64,000 nt of DNA from Membranipora membranacea. Its lineage: Eukaryota > Bryozoa > Gymnolaemata > Cheilostomatida > Membraniporidae. Within the stretch, counting starts at the first letter, position 1. Every line of letters begins with the position of its first letter. Made by a program: the position numbers and the translations under genes. Shown piece by piece: positions 52,371 to 63,656 of this stretch. The notes beneath the pieces were generated by a model. The model saw nothing but the letters and a program-made list of their open reading frames with translations, searched no databases and had not been told where the DNA came from. The stretch is taken from contig OU612068.1 of the NCBI GenBank assembly GCA_914767715.1, positions 10,232,001-10,296,000 of the forward strand, in the 5' to 3' direction.

Positions 52371-53705
52371 TCAACCGAGCAAACGTTGCTATCTGTGCTG
52401 CAACAATGGAAAATTAAACTTGACCAATCCACTCCATGTTACATTGGAGCCTTATCCCTAGATGTCCGAAAAGCATTTGATACAATCAATCACAAACTTC
52501 TTCTATACATATTGGATAAAAAACAATTCTCTAGCAACAGCACTACTTCGATCATATCTTCAAAACCGATCCAAAGTTATGAAAGTAGGGTTGTCACGAT
52601 CTAATTTACAAGCAATCACCTGCGGGGTACCTCAAGGCTCCATTCTGGATCCTATCCTCTTTAACTTAGCCATCAATGGATTGCTAGCAACATTTGACAA
52701 TTCATTCGCTTATGCAGATGATACGCTAATCTACTGTACAGCCACAAGCATAGATGAAGTACTAGTGGAGTCCAATACTCTGCTAAAGAAAGCATCATAG
52801 CCACTTACTGAGACTCAACATTGAGAAAACACAATTCTGCATATTTTCCAACAGAAACATTAAAAACTTTTTCCACATCAATTTTCAAAACTCAAAAAAT
52901 GAGACAAAACTCTCAATCAATGTACTGGGGGTTACCCTGGATACTGATTTATCTTTCCATATCCATGCCAATGAAATGGCAACCAAAGCAAACAAAGTAG
53001 TGTACCTACTTTCAAAACTGAAAAAATACATGAACGTTGAGGAATCCTTAAGGACTTACAAAATTCTCGTCAGACCTATCCTAGAATACTGCCCATCTAT
53101 CTACCTAGAAGGCACTCAAAAAACATCCGATACAATTGAAAAAGTTCAGAATAAAGCAATTAGAATCATACTATCTGCACCTAAAAAGTTTTCTGTCACA
53201 ACTGGTAGATCACTCTTAAACTTACCCACCCTAAAAAGTAGAAGACATTACCTTTTTCACAAATTTACACATAAGAAAATATTCAAAAATAAAGCATCAA
53301 AGCATAATCTTCGCCTGGTGCAAAAGTCCAATAAACACCAACGCTCCCTGAGAAGTAAATGTTCAGTAATAAAACCCTCCTTTAGGACACATTTTGGCAA
53401 AACAGCTCTCTTAAATCTGCTGCACAATTTCAGACTGAAATGCAAAACGGTTGCCAGCCTACTATGTTTTAACTAATACTTTTGATAATAATCGTGACAA
53501 GAACAGTAATTTTATATATATATCATTTTATTTTTCTATAAAGCCATATATAACTTACTTTCCCATTTCTAGAACATCGTCATTTATCTGTGTATAACCC
53601 CTTTTTTTTGTATTTAGCTGTGTGTAGAGGTCAACACGTTACTTTTTAACTTCTCTGTTATCTATAAACTTTCTAGAAAGCCTCTTTAAACAAATAAATA
53701 AATAA
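52362..53705 (+). pseudogene. 5'-truncated LINE with broken reverse transcriptase
   Basis: Three frames give successive pieces of a CR1/L2/Jockey-type reverse transcriptase: NHSTEQTLL and LDVRKAFDTINH (52362-52500), GVPQGSILDPILFNLAING and YADDT (52620-52730), then LGVTLD, RPILEY and VQNKAIR in the C-terminal region (52926-53476). Frame changes near 52500-52540 and a stop at 52798-52800 break it. The 3' UTR runs to an aaataaataaat tail at about 53700. A second, shorter copy of this 3' end lies at 42643-42804. It is a different family from the LINE at the left window edge. Confidence 0.92.
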
Positions 53706-54377
53706 TACATATTATTGGATATAAGAAAAAAACCATCAAAATTATCATAAGGTCATTTGCATTCAGCTTTTTAGAATTTTATTTAATTAATAACCCTTCA
53801 TAGGGAGCAAGACGTCTTATACAAATATTTTAAATTATGAATATTTATGCCCGAAGATTTATTTTATCAATTTGTTTTTCTTATTCAGGAAGTCAAACAG
53901 GATGGCCACGAAGTATATAAAGCTGATGCAGCATTTATTTAGGCACAGATATTTCTAACGTTATGGCATCAACACACGGTTCGGTCCCAAAACAGCCCCC
54001 GGCCCAAAACGGCCCACGGCCCAAAACGGCCCACGGCCCAAAACGTCCCAGCATGATTTATGAGTTCTCCAAGTCCCAAAACCTCTAAAAAGATGAGTTA
54101 AGTCAATAAACTTAAGTTTTAGGGAAAAACCTTAAGTTTTTGGAAAAATGGCCCATCTTGGTTTTTGAGTTCTCCAATTCACAAAACCTCTAAAAATTGA
54201 GTTAAGTCAACAAACTTAAGTTTTAGGGAAAAAACTTAAGTTTTTTGGACAAAACTTAAGTTTTTGGGAAAAAACTTAAGTTTTTGGGAAAAAACTTGAG
54301 TTTTCAAATTTTTAGAAGAACAGCCCATCTTGGTTTTTCAGTGCTCCAAGTCCCAAAACCTCTAAAAAAGGAGTTAA

Positions 54378-56478
54378 AGTGTTTGTAAAGGATCAGGTTT
54401 TTTGGTATCATTCTAGAGATCTCAGTCTAGTTTAGAACATTATTCTATGTTCAAAAGCAGCCTGTGGCCCAGTTAAAACTTATTTGCCGTCAAAGTTGGG
54501 ATGAGAAGGTGCTAAAAAGGCACTATTTTTTTCCTTTGGAGTTGTGATCACTTGTTGAAAATAGTACCTTTTTAGTACCTTAGATTATTATGAGAATATA
54601 CAGTACTTTGTAACTAAGGCGTATTGTTATGACACAGTGGTTTGGATATTCTGCATGTGATATCAAAACACACAGAATTTATCTATTGAATGAATGAGTG
54701 AATACAAGGCATTATTTATCTGTCCCTGTGGTTTAGCTGGTGAAATGGGATAGTGTATGACATTTCATAATTCAATGACAAAGCTAACGATCTAAATCAA
54801 ACGTGGCATAAAATCACAGCTCACAGTGAGAATGAAAATTACAGGGAGATTAACAGCTCTAGTTAGAGCGAGATTGAATATCATTTAAGAGGCATTTGTA
54901 GCAATTCGACGGCGAGGGAAAATATCTCATATCTCATACAACATTTTCTGTTAACCATGGTTACAGCTCGAGATAGAAATTCGCAATATAAAGGCAGATC
55001 AATACATCGCTACGTATTTCAAGGTTTTGTTTACATTAATAATATCACAGAGTAAGGATAAATTTATCCTTACTCTGTGATAATATGATGAATAAATGAG
55101 ATTGTGGCTATGACATTCCAATCAAACTCCGTCTTCAGCCCGCATGCAAACCAGTGATATGCTTCATATCAATTATTAGCTTCATAAATAGCGGCTTTCA
55201 ATAGAATTTCAATGGAAGATACCAAATTTACACAGGTAGATTGTGTGTTTTTCTTTAAAATATGTATTTCCAAATCACACAGAAATCTAAAATAAATTCT
55301 TTGTAAATCTCGACATTTCAGGCATTAGGATGATGTTGAAATCCAAAGCATGCAATGATTAATACCGAGCGATTTGAGGATTCGACAATCTTTTCAACAA
55401 TTTTTGCAAATATTCTGATGTTTAAACACTCAAGGTTTTTTTGGATAAACCGTGTTGTTAACATTGTTTAAAAACTAGAAATTACAAGTCACAAAGTAAA
55501 TTCAACTCAATAAATTTGTCATCTAGTTGTTTCGGACTTCAGGGTGATGTAAAATGTTAATGAATTTGACTGCCTCCTAAAGATGAGTATTGATAATCGT
55601 GTTAGCAGTGGGATACCTTGAGAAACTTTCTATTTTTTCATTAGATCTTGTCCATCTGTGTGCATCACAGATACTCAGCATATCTTAACATAGACTATCA
55701 ATATTACTGACTGAGTGCAGCAGGTCTTATGAGAGCACATGTAACTGCACACAACAGTCACTTAGGAAATTAATTTGTCGAGTTTTTGAGTTATTTCGTC
55801 AGTATGGATCTGATTTGGGAGGCTAGTGTTGGGTAAATTGCAAGATTTGGTACAAACTATAAAGCATTGCATGGACCATTTTTGGGTGAATCTGAAATAA
55901 GCAAGGCTTTGTCGGCAGGAAGGATCAATTGCTCCATTGTAATCTTATTTTAACAGAGCAAACAAGCGCATCGGTCTGAAATGAAAATCACTCATTTTCA
56001 TGCTTGAAAAACAGCTGACAGGGAATGCGTCAAATTCATAGTCATTGAATCGTAATGTACAGTGGTTCCTCTAATCTTTTCTTCGACATGGGCTCATAAC
56101 AGATATAATGGTTGTTTTGATTAGCGGTCTCAACTCATCAAATAGTGTGTATACAAATTATAGGACTTTCTTTTGAACTTTTATGCCATCAGACAGATTT
56201 GTGAGTGACTTTGTCATTTATTTGCAAAAATTGTTATCTGACCACAATAGTCACTAATATTACAGTATTTCCCCAATAACAGGCTCCTCACAAATCGCCT
56301 GGACTAGTTGGGCGGTGCATGAGTAGGCAACTCAATGTTTTTAACTTATAACCCCTAAACCTACCAGACCAAATAACCCTGATGACTAATTTTATATGCA
56401 AATGCATGTGTGATAGCTGTCTTAATCTGATTTTAAGCTAAAAAATGATACCAAGAAACCTGTTCCTTTACAAACACT
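54378..56478. mobile_element. 2.1-kb DNA element nested in the MULE left arm, TTAA target
   Basis: Inverted ends agtgtttgtaaaggatcagg and the near-complement of agtgtttgtaaaggaacagg continue inward for about 35 bp (to ggtatcatt). TTAA lies on both sides (54374-54377, 56479-56482); a TA duplication is an equally good reading. No long open frame was found, so it is non-autonomous. piggyBac-like elements use TTAA but usually begin with CC, so the superfamily is open. Confidence 0.75.
55043..55082. repeat. 40-bp perfect palindrome
   Basis: The left half, tatcacagagtaaggataaa, is followed at once by its exact complement without a loop. It is inside the nested 2.1-kb element. Confidence 0.9.
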
Positions 56479-58431
56479 TTAAGTCAACACACTTAAGTTT
56501 TTGGGAATGAACTTAAATTTTCAAATTTTTCAAAAGAACAGCCCATCTTGGTTTTTAAGTTGTCCAAGTCCCAAAACCTCTAAAAATGAGTTAAGTCAAC
56601 GAACTTAAGTTTAGGGAAAAAACCTAAGTTTTCAAACTTTTCGAAAGAACGGCCCATCTAGGTTTTTGAGTTCTTCAAGTCCAAAAACCTCTAAAAATGA
56701 GTTACGTTAACGAACTTAAGTTTTTGGGAAAAAACTCAAGTTTTCAAATTTTTTTTAAAAAGCGGCCCAGCTTATTTTTGAGTTCTCCCAGTCCCAAACC
56801 CCTAAAAAATGAGTTATGTCAACGAACTTAAGTTTTTGTGAAAAAAACCTAACTTTTCAAATTTTTCAAAACAACGGCCCATCTTGGTTTTTGAGTTCAA
56901 GTCCCAAAACCTCTCAAAAACGAGCGAAGTCAACAAACAAAGTGTTTTGAGGAAAGATTTTATTTTAAATGTTTTTCCAAAAAAACAACCAAGTATGATT
57001 TTTGAGTTCTCCTAGTCAAAGTAGAATCTGATAAAAACTAGCGTAACAATTGACATTGAATTTCGGAAACTGGATTGTGTATATCAAATCGAAGATTACC
57101 CCATTGTTAGCAAGACTATCAATTTGCCTAGAGTCATGTCTGGTTTACTATGAAGTTTATGTTTGATGTTTCCTAGTAATTAACTTCTCCTCCGATTTAT
57201 TGCTATGAAGAAGTTGTCTTCACATTTTGTGAGTCAGGACAACTCTGTATAATGGTGATTTTCATGTAATATCCAGTTTCCATACAAATTTTCCATGAAA
57301 AAATGCATCACTTATTTGCAACTAACGGGGCAATCGAGCAATCACCACCGGCTCAATTACTGGGTGTTCCAATAAATAACCACCTACACTTCACTGAAAA
57401 TGTGGATTGCAGTATTGAGCAGCAGTTTATGGGTTATTAACATTAAAGCGACATTGCATAAGGTCAGGCTTACTTGTAAATTTTTTTCTGGCAAGAATTT
57501 TACCTATTTTAACATATGCATGCCCATCATGGTTTACATACACTACCCAGATTGCCAAGGATCGACTAGGACACCACCAAAGCTTCTGGTTATCTATCCA
57601 ACAATCACGTCCTACGCTGAGAGGCTAAACAGAGCTGGCATACCACGTCTAGTTTATACTAGTGGACAAAATAACTTTCAAGCATAGAACTGCGCTGATG
57701 AACAGGTCGCTGTCCAACACGATTGGTTATAATTTTTTTAAAGTGATAACATATTATTGTCATCTTTTTACCTGACCGACACAAACAACTATTCATGCAT
57801 ATCTTATGTGAATCACAACCTCATTGGTATCACATGATATACTGGTTGGATGAATAAAGTTTGTATTGTATTATATAACTTTGCTGGTACCACCCCTCGA
57901 GGGACAAAGAAATCCATTGTCATGTGGTCAACTCTTTAGTTGAATAGAGTCAGCTTGGAGAGCTCTAAACATTTTTTCTTCGTTTTCTAATATATAAAAT
58001 ATTCGTTATGGTTCCATGCGTAGAAGGGGCGGGGGGGGGCATTGAATGTGTTGACAACTCACGATTCAATGATGCTAACGCTTACATATCGCGTTGAAAA
58101 ACATTAGTAGTTTAGTATTTTAGTACCTATAGATAAGCCCCTGGTATAGGCCTTTAGCTTCTAAACCCTGAAATGAGCCTATAGAAAATTATTGAAATAA
58201 ACTCACACAATCATCATAACACATGTTTATTAACCTCTATCAACTTCATGATCTTTGGATCTATTTCCACCTGACTCCAACTTTTCTTACACAATATTTG
58301 GAGTATGATACTAATAGTTATGAAAAATGGTGGACAAATGTAATGGACCATAGCAATTCTATCATGGGTAGTCAAGTCATTCCTTGTCTATCAGACTTTA
58401 ATGTAATAACAGGAGTCTGCTTTGTCATTAG

Positions 58432-61349
58432 GTACTCAAAAAGATATTAGACATTGCTGGTGATGTAGCAGTTCAAGTCTGCAACTTGGACTTTGAAGCA
58501 GGTAGGTTAGTTTTTTATATCATTATGTCTTGGAGTGATCAAAAATTGGATAAGGCTAGATGCGTTTGTTTTCAACATATAATGAAATAGTAGAATGCAT
58601 AATTTGTATCAATAATCACTTAGTTGATCAATTATTGTAGCTATGTGGGCTGCTATACGTGAGGTGCTGCCGAACGTAAAATGTTCACGGTAGCCACTTC
58701 CATCACAGACAACGAATTATGAAGAAGGTGAAAACCATTCCTTGCTTAAATTATTTATATTATTTCATCTCACAGATGAATTGGTATTGCAGTTAATCTG
58801 CTCTGTTCATTTTTCTTTTACCAAATCAATTACAATAGTTGGATGACAAATTGCTTCACATTATTAATCTCTCTGATGAAGCTAAATTATTTGCAAATGC
58901 AAAAGATATTTGCTGGCAACAATGTGCACAAATAGGCTTTTGGTAGGTGTAGAAAGGAACATCTATTTTTGATAATTACGTATCAATGTCCATAATATAA
59001 ATGTTGGCACATGATATAAGATTTTCTATCACATGGTAATATTTAAAATCGAAATGAAGTGATGAGGTAAAGCGCTAAGCCTTGTAATCTGGCTTTCATC
59101 CACACCAAAAGGTCCAACCAAGTTGTATATGTCATGTCATATATGTCATGTATTGTTGCTCAAATTAAAAGGCTGCAAACTTGTGAGCTGATTCATAATT
59201 TTACTTATTTGTACAAACCATTGTGTCAGGTACATATAAGTGCAAATGACTGGGAAGTTTAAGATGCTGACGGTTTAGGAATGCCTACTCACTCAAGCTG
59301 TGATTCTTCTTTCTTGAGTGTTCCACCATGCACATCTGTTGATCTCTAGAGTTTTGGAAAACTGGTCTTAAAAATGAGATTTGCCAGTCTACAAAACTTT
59401 GAATTTTTGTCAGATGGCGCCACTCCTGAAATCAGTCTACAGCTATATAGATAATTTTATAACTAGCGAATTTCAGAGTTGTTTTCTGCACTGCGTCTGA
59501 TTTTTTTCAAAATTCTGAGCTATGAGAGGAACGATAATGACCTTTGCATATCAATATGTACACTGTGTACACTGCTGTTTAGGTAATCAGGTTCAAAGTA
59601 AGGCAAAATAAATCACTTAAGGACTCTGGTCTCTCTTAGCCTGTAATCTTAATAGACTCACAATATAAGAGGCCAAATCTTAAATTAACAACAACTACAA
59701 TCATCAAATACATATTTGATTTGATTAGTTTTCAATATCTTAGCATTTTTTAAAGTATATTTGATTCCTTTGAGAAATTCCATGTGTGATATATATCTGT
59801 CTATGAAGACCGGGATCTTTCCATTTCTGTTTCACTTATACCAAGTGGGCCACAAGCATTTATTGTGAAATTAGGCATGGGTACTATTCAGTATCTTTCT
59901 AAAAGCTCATCATGTATTGTATACACACCATACATGTGTTCTATCTAATTAATTATTGGTTTAGGTTATAGGTTTGGGTTTGGGCTGAGCGGTTGGTGTT
60001 CAGGTTCCAGGAAATATTACATCTGGTCGACTATGCCTCTGATGAACTTCACATAAACTATCATTTCTGTTACATTTAACTGTACTTTAAAATAAAAATG
60101 CCTTCACAAGGGGGTTATGTTTTTATGATAGACGGCAAGGTTTATCTCTTTTTGAATCAACATTATATTAAAAAAATGTTAGTATTATATGTAGCACCTA
60201 TAGACATAAAACCAGTTTTTTATATCTATGGGAGCACCAATCAGCATCATCGACTGGAAATGTTGGTACTTAGTGTTGGTGTACGATCCAGTAGTCCCAT
60301 TTAAATACGACGCCAAAATCTAATTACTGATCGTAGAATGCAGTTTTCCAAAAACTTAAAGGCTTGTAACCTATGTTAAGTCGCTGGGCCTAATCTATGC
60401 TGCTCTGGTCATAGATAAGCCTGTGCCAGTTATAAAGCAGTTATCAACAGGTACCAAATCAATCAAATACCTAGCCCAAATTATGTTATATCTGGTTACG
60501 CTTAAAACTAAACATCCCGTATATTTTGAAACACAGGATGGTACAGGAAATATTGCCAGGATAGCGAGACCAAACAACTTGTCCAGGTGATAATGGGACT
60601 AGCGCTACTTCCACCTGAGGGAGTGGTTCCAGCACTAGGTTGGCTAAGAGAAATGGCAAAGTCAGCCCCTGCCAAAGAATTGTTGTTGTATTATGAAAAT
60701 GTTTGGACAAGGAGATGGAAGCCAACAGAGGTTTCAGTATTTGGTCGAAAGATACGTACCAATAATGACTTGGAAGGTAGGGAAAATCCAAGGATCATCA
60801 AAGGGAATGCAACGCATGTTTACAATGCTTGTTGCGTATTTATCTACAATGTTTTTGTCTCTTTCCAAAAAATGATTCGATTTGTTTATTTTTTACTGAA
60901 CACCTTTCAGATCAACACAATAATAATATTTAGCATCTTTTCTAACAATGCTGAAGTATCTGAGGACCTGACAATCTGCCGGTGTGTTGGTATTAATAAT
61001 TTTGTGATTAACTGCCAATTTGTGTACTGTCATTTGGTTGTATTATTCTTCCACAGGCTACCACAAACGGCTGAATGTCCTGACCAAAGCAAAATCAAAC
61101 ACATGGAAGCTCATGGCAAGGCTTGCTTTAGAGGCCAAGGAGGCCTTGAGACAGGTGCAGCTGGTGAAGGTGGGAGAGGCAACCAGGATTAGGAATAAAC
61201 ATTTTCTTAAAATAAATAGGTCAATTTTTTCAGCCTTTGATAAATTTAATCGTACGAAAAACCTCAAAGACCTACTACGGTTCAGTGCATATCAGGCTGA
61301 TGAGCTAGGCATATCTGCAATTACGATGGAAGAAACGGAATATGATTAG
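58432..61349 (+). pseudogene. Decayed MULE transposase (catalytic and C-terminal parts)
   Basis: Exon-like blocks: 58432-58501 (VLKKILDIAG, then NLDFEA), 58641-58727 (AMWAAIREVLPNVK, then after a +1 shift SHFHHRQRIMKK), perhaps 58845-58940, then 60537-60776 (VIMGLALLPPEGVVPAL, WKPTEVSVFG, RTNNDLE) and 61057-61349 (YHKRLN, NTWKLM, GEATRIRN) to TAG. DFEAA followed by a CxxHxH-like block is the signature of the MULE DDE core, and RTNNDLE-xYHKRLN is the conserved C-terminal block. The two last exons keep phase and frame; the second carries a frameshift near 58690. Transposase exons upstream of 58432 were not recognised; the open frames at 57400-57687 and 58223-58450 may hold remnants. Confidence 0.8.
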
Positions 61350-61639
61350 TTAAACTTCACTACACTGTATGTTTGTCATTGTCTAGTTCAAACTTTGTCA
61401 ATATTTTATTATCCAATCATTGTTCTGTGAGTGCTCTGATAAAAAATAAACGAAACATATAGTGGTGTAAACTACATTGAGAAATGTACTACGAAAACAA
61501 ACACATTCTGCACGTAAGTTAGACATCCTTGCATTTACATAGTATTTTATTGTCCTAAGCCATGTCAACTGTTACATTTATTTCTATCAGGTTAGTATTT
61601 ACTTAACTTTGTTGACTTGTTGTTTTACAGAGGTTTCAA

Positions 61640-62594
61640 CAAGACTTGAAGAACTCAAAAATCATGCTGGGCCATTTTCTTGAAAAGTTTCAAAACTTTT
61701 TTATCACAAAAAAATTAAGTTCGTTGACTTAACTTGATTTTAAGAGGTTTTGGGTCTTGGAGAACTCAAAAATCATGCTGGGCCGTTTTTTGCGAAAAGT
61801 TTAAAAATTTAAGTTATTTTCAAAAAATCTTAAGTATTTTGACTTGACTCATTTTTTAGAGGTTTTGGGACTTGGAGAGCTCAAAAACTACGATGGGCCG
61901 TTTTTTTGATAAATTTAAGAACTTGAGTTTTCTCACAAAAACTTAAGTTTTTTCCCTAAAACTTAAGTTCGTTGACTTAACTCATTTTTTAGAGGTTTTG
62001 GGACTTGGAGAACCCAAAAACCAAGATGGGCCGTTTTTTCGAAAAGTTTGAAAACTTATGTTTTTTCACAAAAAATTCAGTTTGTTCCCTAAAACTTAAG
62101 TTCGTTGACTTAACTCATTTTTTAGAGGTTTTGGGACTCGGAGAACTCAAAAACCAAGATGGGCCGTATTTTTGAAAAATTTGAAAACTTAAGTTTTTTC
62201 ACAAAAATTTCAGTTTTTTCCCTAAAACTTAAGTTCGTTGATTTAACTCATTTTTTAGAGGTTTTGGGACTTGGAGAACCCAAAAACCAAAATGGGCCGT
62301 TTTTTTGAAAAATTTGAAAACTTAAGTTTTTTCACAAAAAATTCAGTTTGTTCCCTAAAACTTAAGTTCGTTGACGTAACTCATTTTTTAGAGGTTTTGG
62401 GACTCGGAGAACTCAAAAGCCAAGATGGGCCGTTTTTTTGAAAAATTTGAAAACTTGAGTTTTTTTCACAAAAAATTAAGTTCGTTGACTTAACTCATTT
62501 TTAGAGGTTTTGGGATTCGGAGAACTCATAAATTATGCTGGGCCGTTTTGGGACACGAGCCGTTTTGGGCCTCGGGCCGTTTTGGGCGTTTTCC
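61640..62594 (-). repeat. Right arm of the MULE: seven-unit minisatellite, inverted
   Basis: The word gaggttttggg recurs at about 61743, 61859, 61993, 62125, 62258, 62391 and 62503, giving unit lengths of 112-134 bp. Neighbouring units in the middle are very alike; the outermost and innermost are more diverged. Complementary in order and sequence to the left arm. Confidence 0.88.
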
Positions 62595-62833
62595 CAACAC
62601 ACCACATCTATATCTTCATCATAAAAGTGAGTTACCAGTCAGTACAATATCACAAACCATCAACCTAATCAGTGTGGTCATATTGAGATGCTGTTGTTTC
62701 ATTAGAATATAAAACTCTATAAGATTTGTCAATCTAAAGTCATCACTAATATCAGATGGTTTTATAAATTGTCGTTCCACTCATGATAAGGTGCAAGGCT
62801 GCATTATATTCTTTTGATTTCTTTTTTTTTAGA
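62595..62833. other. Upstream region of the second peptide gene
   Basis: Begins with the right copy of the MULE target duplication. No promoter motif recognised. It ends in a pyrimidine run and an acceptor (tttttttttag) one base before the ATG, the same arrangement as in the gene at 49254. Confidence 0.45.
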
Positions 62834-63656
62834 ATGAACAAGTTTATTCTCATCACTCTTCTTCTCGCTATTCTTGGAGCAAGTGAGTCTTCATTTTGAT
62901 ATTTCGTTTCCATAAGATGATATATGTAATAGTCTATTTAGAGATTATCTATATACTTGTTTTTGTTATTCACGATGGGTAACTACCGTTGACCAAAACC
63001 GCCAGTTTTTCCGACATAATATCCCCAGTGCCTGTAATTATGGCGGTTTTGGTCGAAAAAGAAAACAAGTATGATTTACAAAACCGCCATAAGTACAGGC
63101 ACTGGGGATATTATGTGGGAAAAATTGGCGGTTTTGGTCAACTGTAGGGTAACTTCTAATCTGTTTACACTACATCGTGACAAGCCTGTAATTGCCTACC
63201 AACTTGTTTAAAATGGATGATGACTTGGATTAAATTATCTAACACATTTGAGATGATTGTGTTAGAAGTAAGTATGACATTTGCATAATTTGACGGAAGA
63301 CAGCAACCAGGACAAGAAAGAGGACCACTTGGTCTCAGGAATAAGAGAAAATCAGGACCAGGACCTAGAAACAAGGAACAGCTGGTTAAAGGAATAAGAG
63401 AAAGGTTTTTATTGGAAAATTAATCAATATGACAATTTAAGGTAATCGTACTTGGTTAATCGTAAGACGTAAAAGAGCTAATAATGTGAATAAATCACAA
63501 ATAATTATTTAATCTTGATCACATAAATCCATGTCAAAGTCTCATATTTGCTGGCACTGAGTTCAGCATCATATATGATCACTATAAATGTATTATTTAT
63601 TTTCAGGGGGCCGGGTTACCTCTGACCAAAATGTGATGCTGACGTGGTGGTCTTGA
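62834..63656 (+). CDS. Paralogue of the small secreted peptide (first exon clear, second tentative)
   Basis: Exon 1 (62834-62882, 49 bp, phase 1) encodes MNKFILITLLLAILGA, a signal peptide of the same length and phase as the gene at 49254 and similar in most positions. The best second exon, 63607-63656 after a tattttcag acceptor, adds only 16 residues (GRVTSDQN, then hydrophobic) and a stop. It lacks the basic character of the other copy. The true second exon may be elsewhere, or this copy may be broken. A 162-bp MITE sits in the intron. Confidence 0.4.
62985..63146. mobile_element. 162-bp MITE with 8-bp TSD
   Basis: Arms of about 65 bp (gttgaccaaaaccgcc, then ataatatccccagtgcctgt) are nearly perfect inverted copies. 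GGGTAACT stands on both sides (62977-62984, 63147-63154). The 8-bp duplication fits hAT or MULE-type enzymes. Confidence 0.82.

Larger units (their letters stand above)
53978..57030 (+). repeat. Left arm of the MULE: minisatellite array, split by an insertion
   Basis: Units share caagtcccaaaacctctaaa, gagttaagtcaac, aacttaagttttagggaaaa and acggcccatcttgg. Three units lie at 53978-54377 and four at 56479-57030. Removing 54378-56478 and one TTAA restores a continuous array of about 0.95 kb. Confidence 0.85.
53978..62594. mobile_element. Mutator-like element (MULE) with minisatellite-built long TIRs
   Basis: 8.6 kb bounded by an 8-bp direct repeat CAACACAC (53970-53977 and 62595-62602), which fits the 8-9 bp target duplication of MULEs. 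The outermost bases are ggttcggtcccaaaac on the left and the complement of ggaaaacgcccaaaac on the right, followed on both sides by repeats of cggcccaaaacgg. Each arm then consists of seven units of about 105-135 bp in opposite orientation: left 53978-57030 once the nested 2.1-kb insert is removed, right 61640-62594. Long TIRs are a hallmark of MULEs. The interior (57030-61640) carries a decayed MULE transposase. Ends and superfamily rest on separate evidence that agrees. Confidence 0.85.

Noticed and set aside
61640-62594. Regular repeats that might be read as a CRISPR array
   Set aside because: Units are continuous and alike through their whole length with no unique spacers, the genome is animal, and the array is mirrored at 54-57 kb as a transposon arm.
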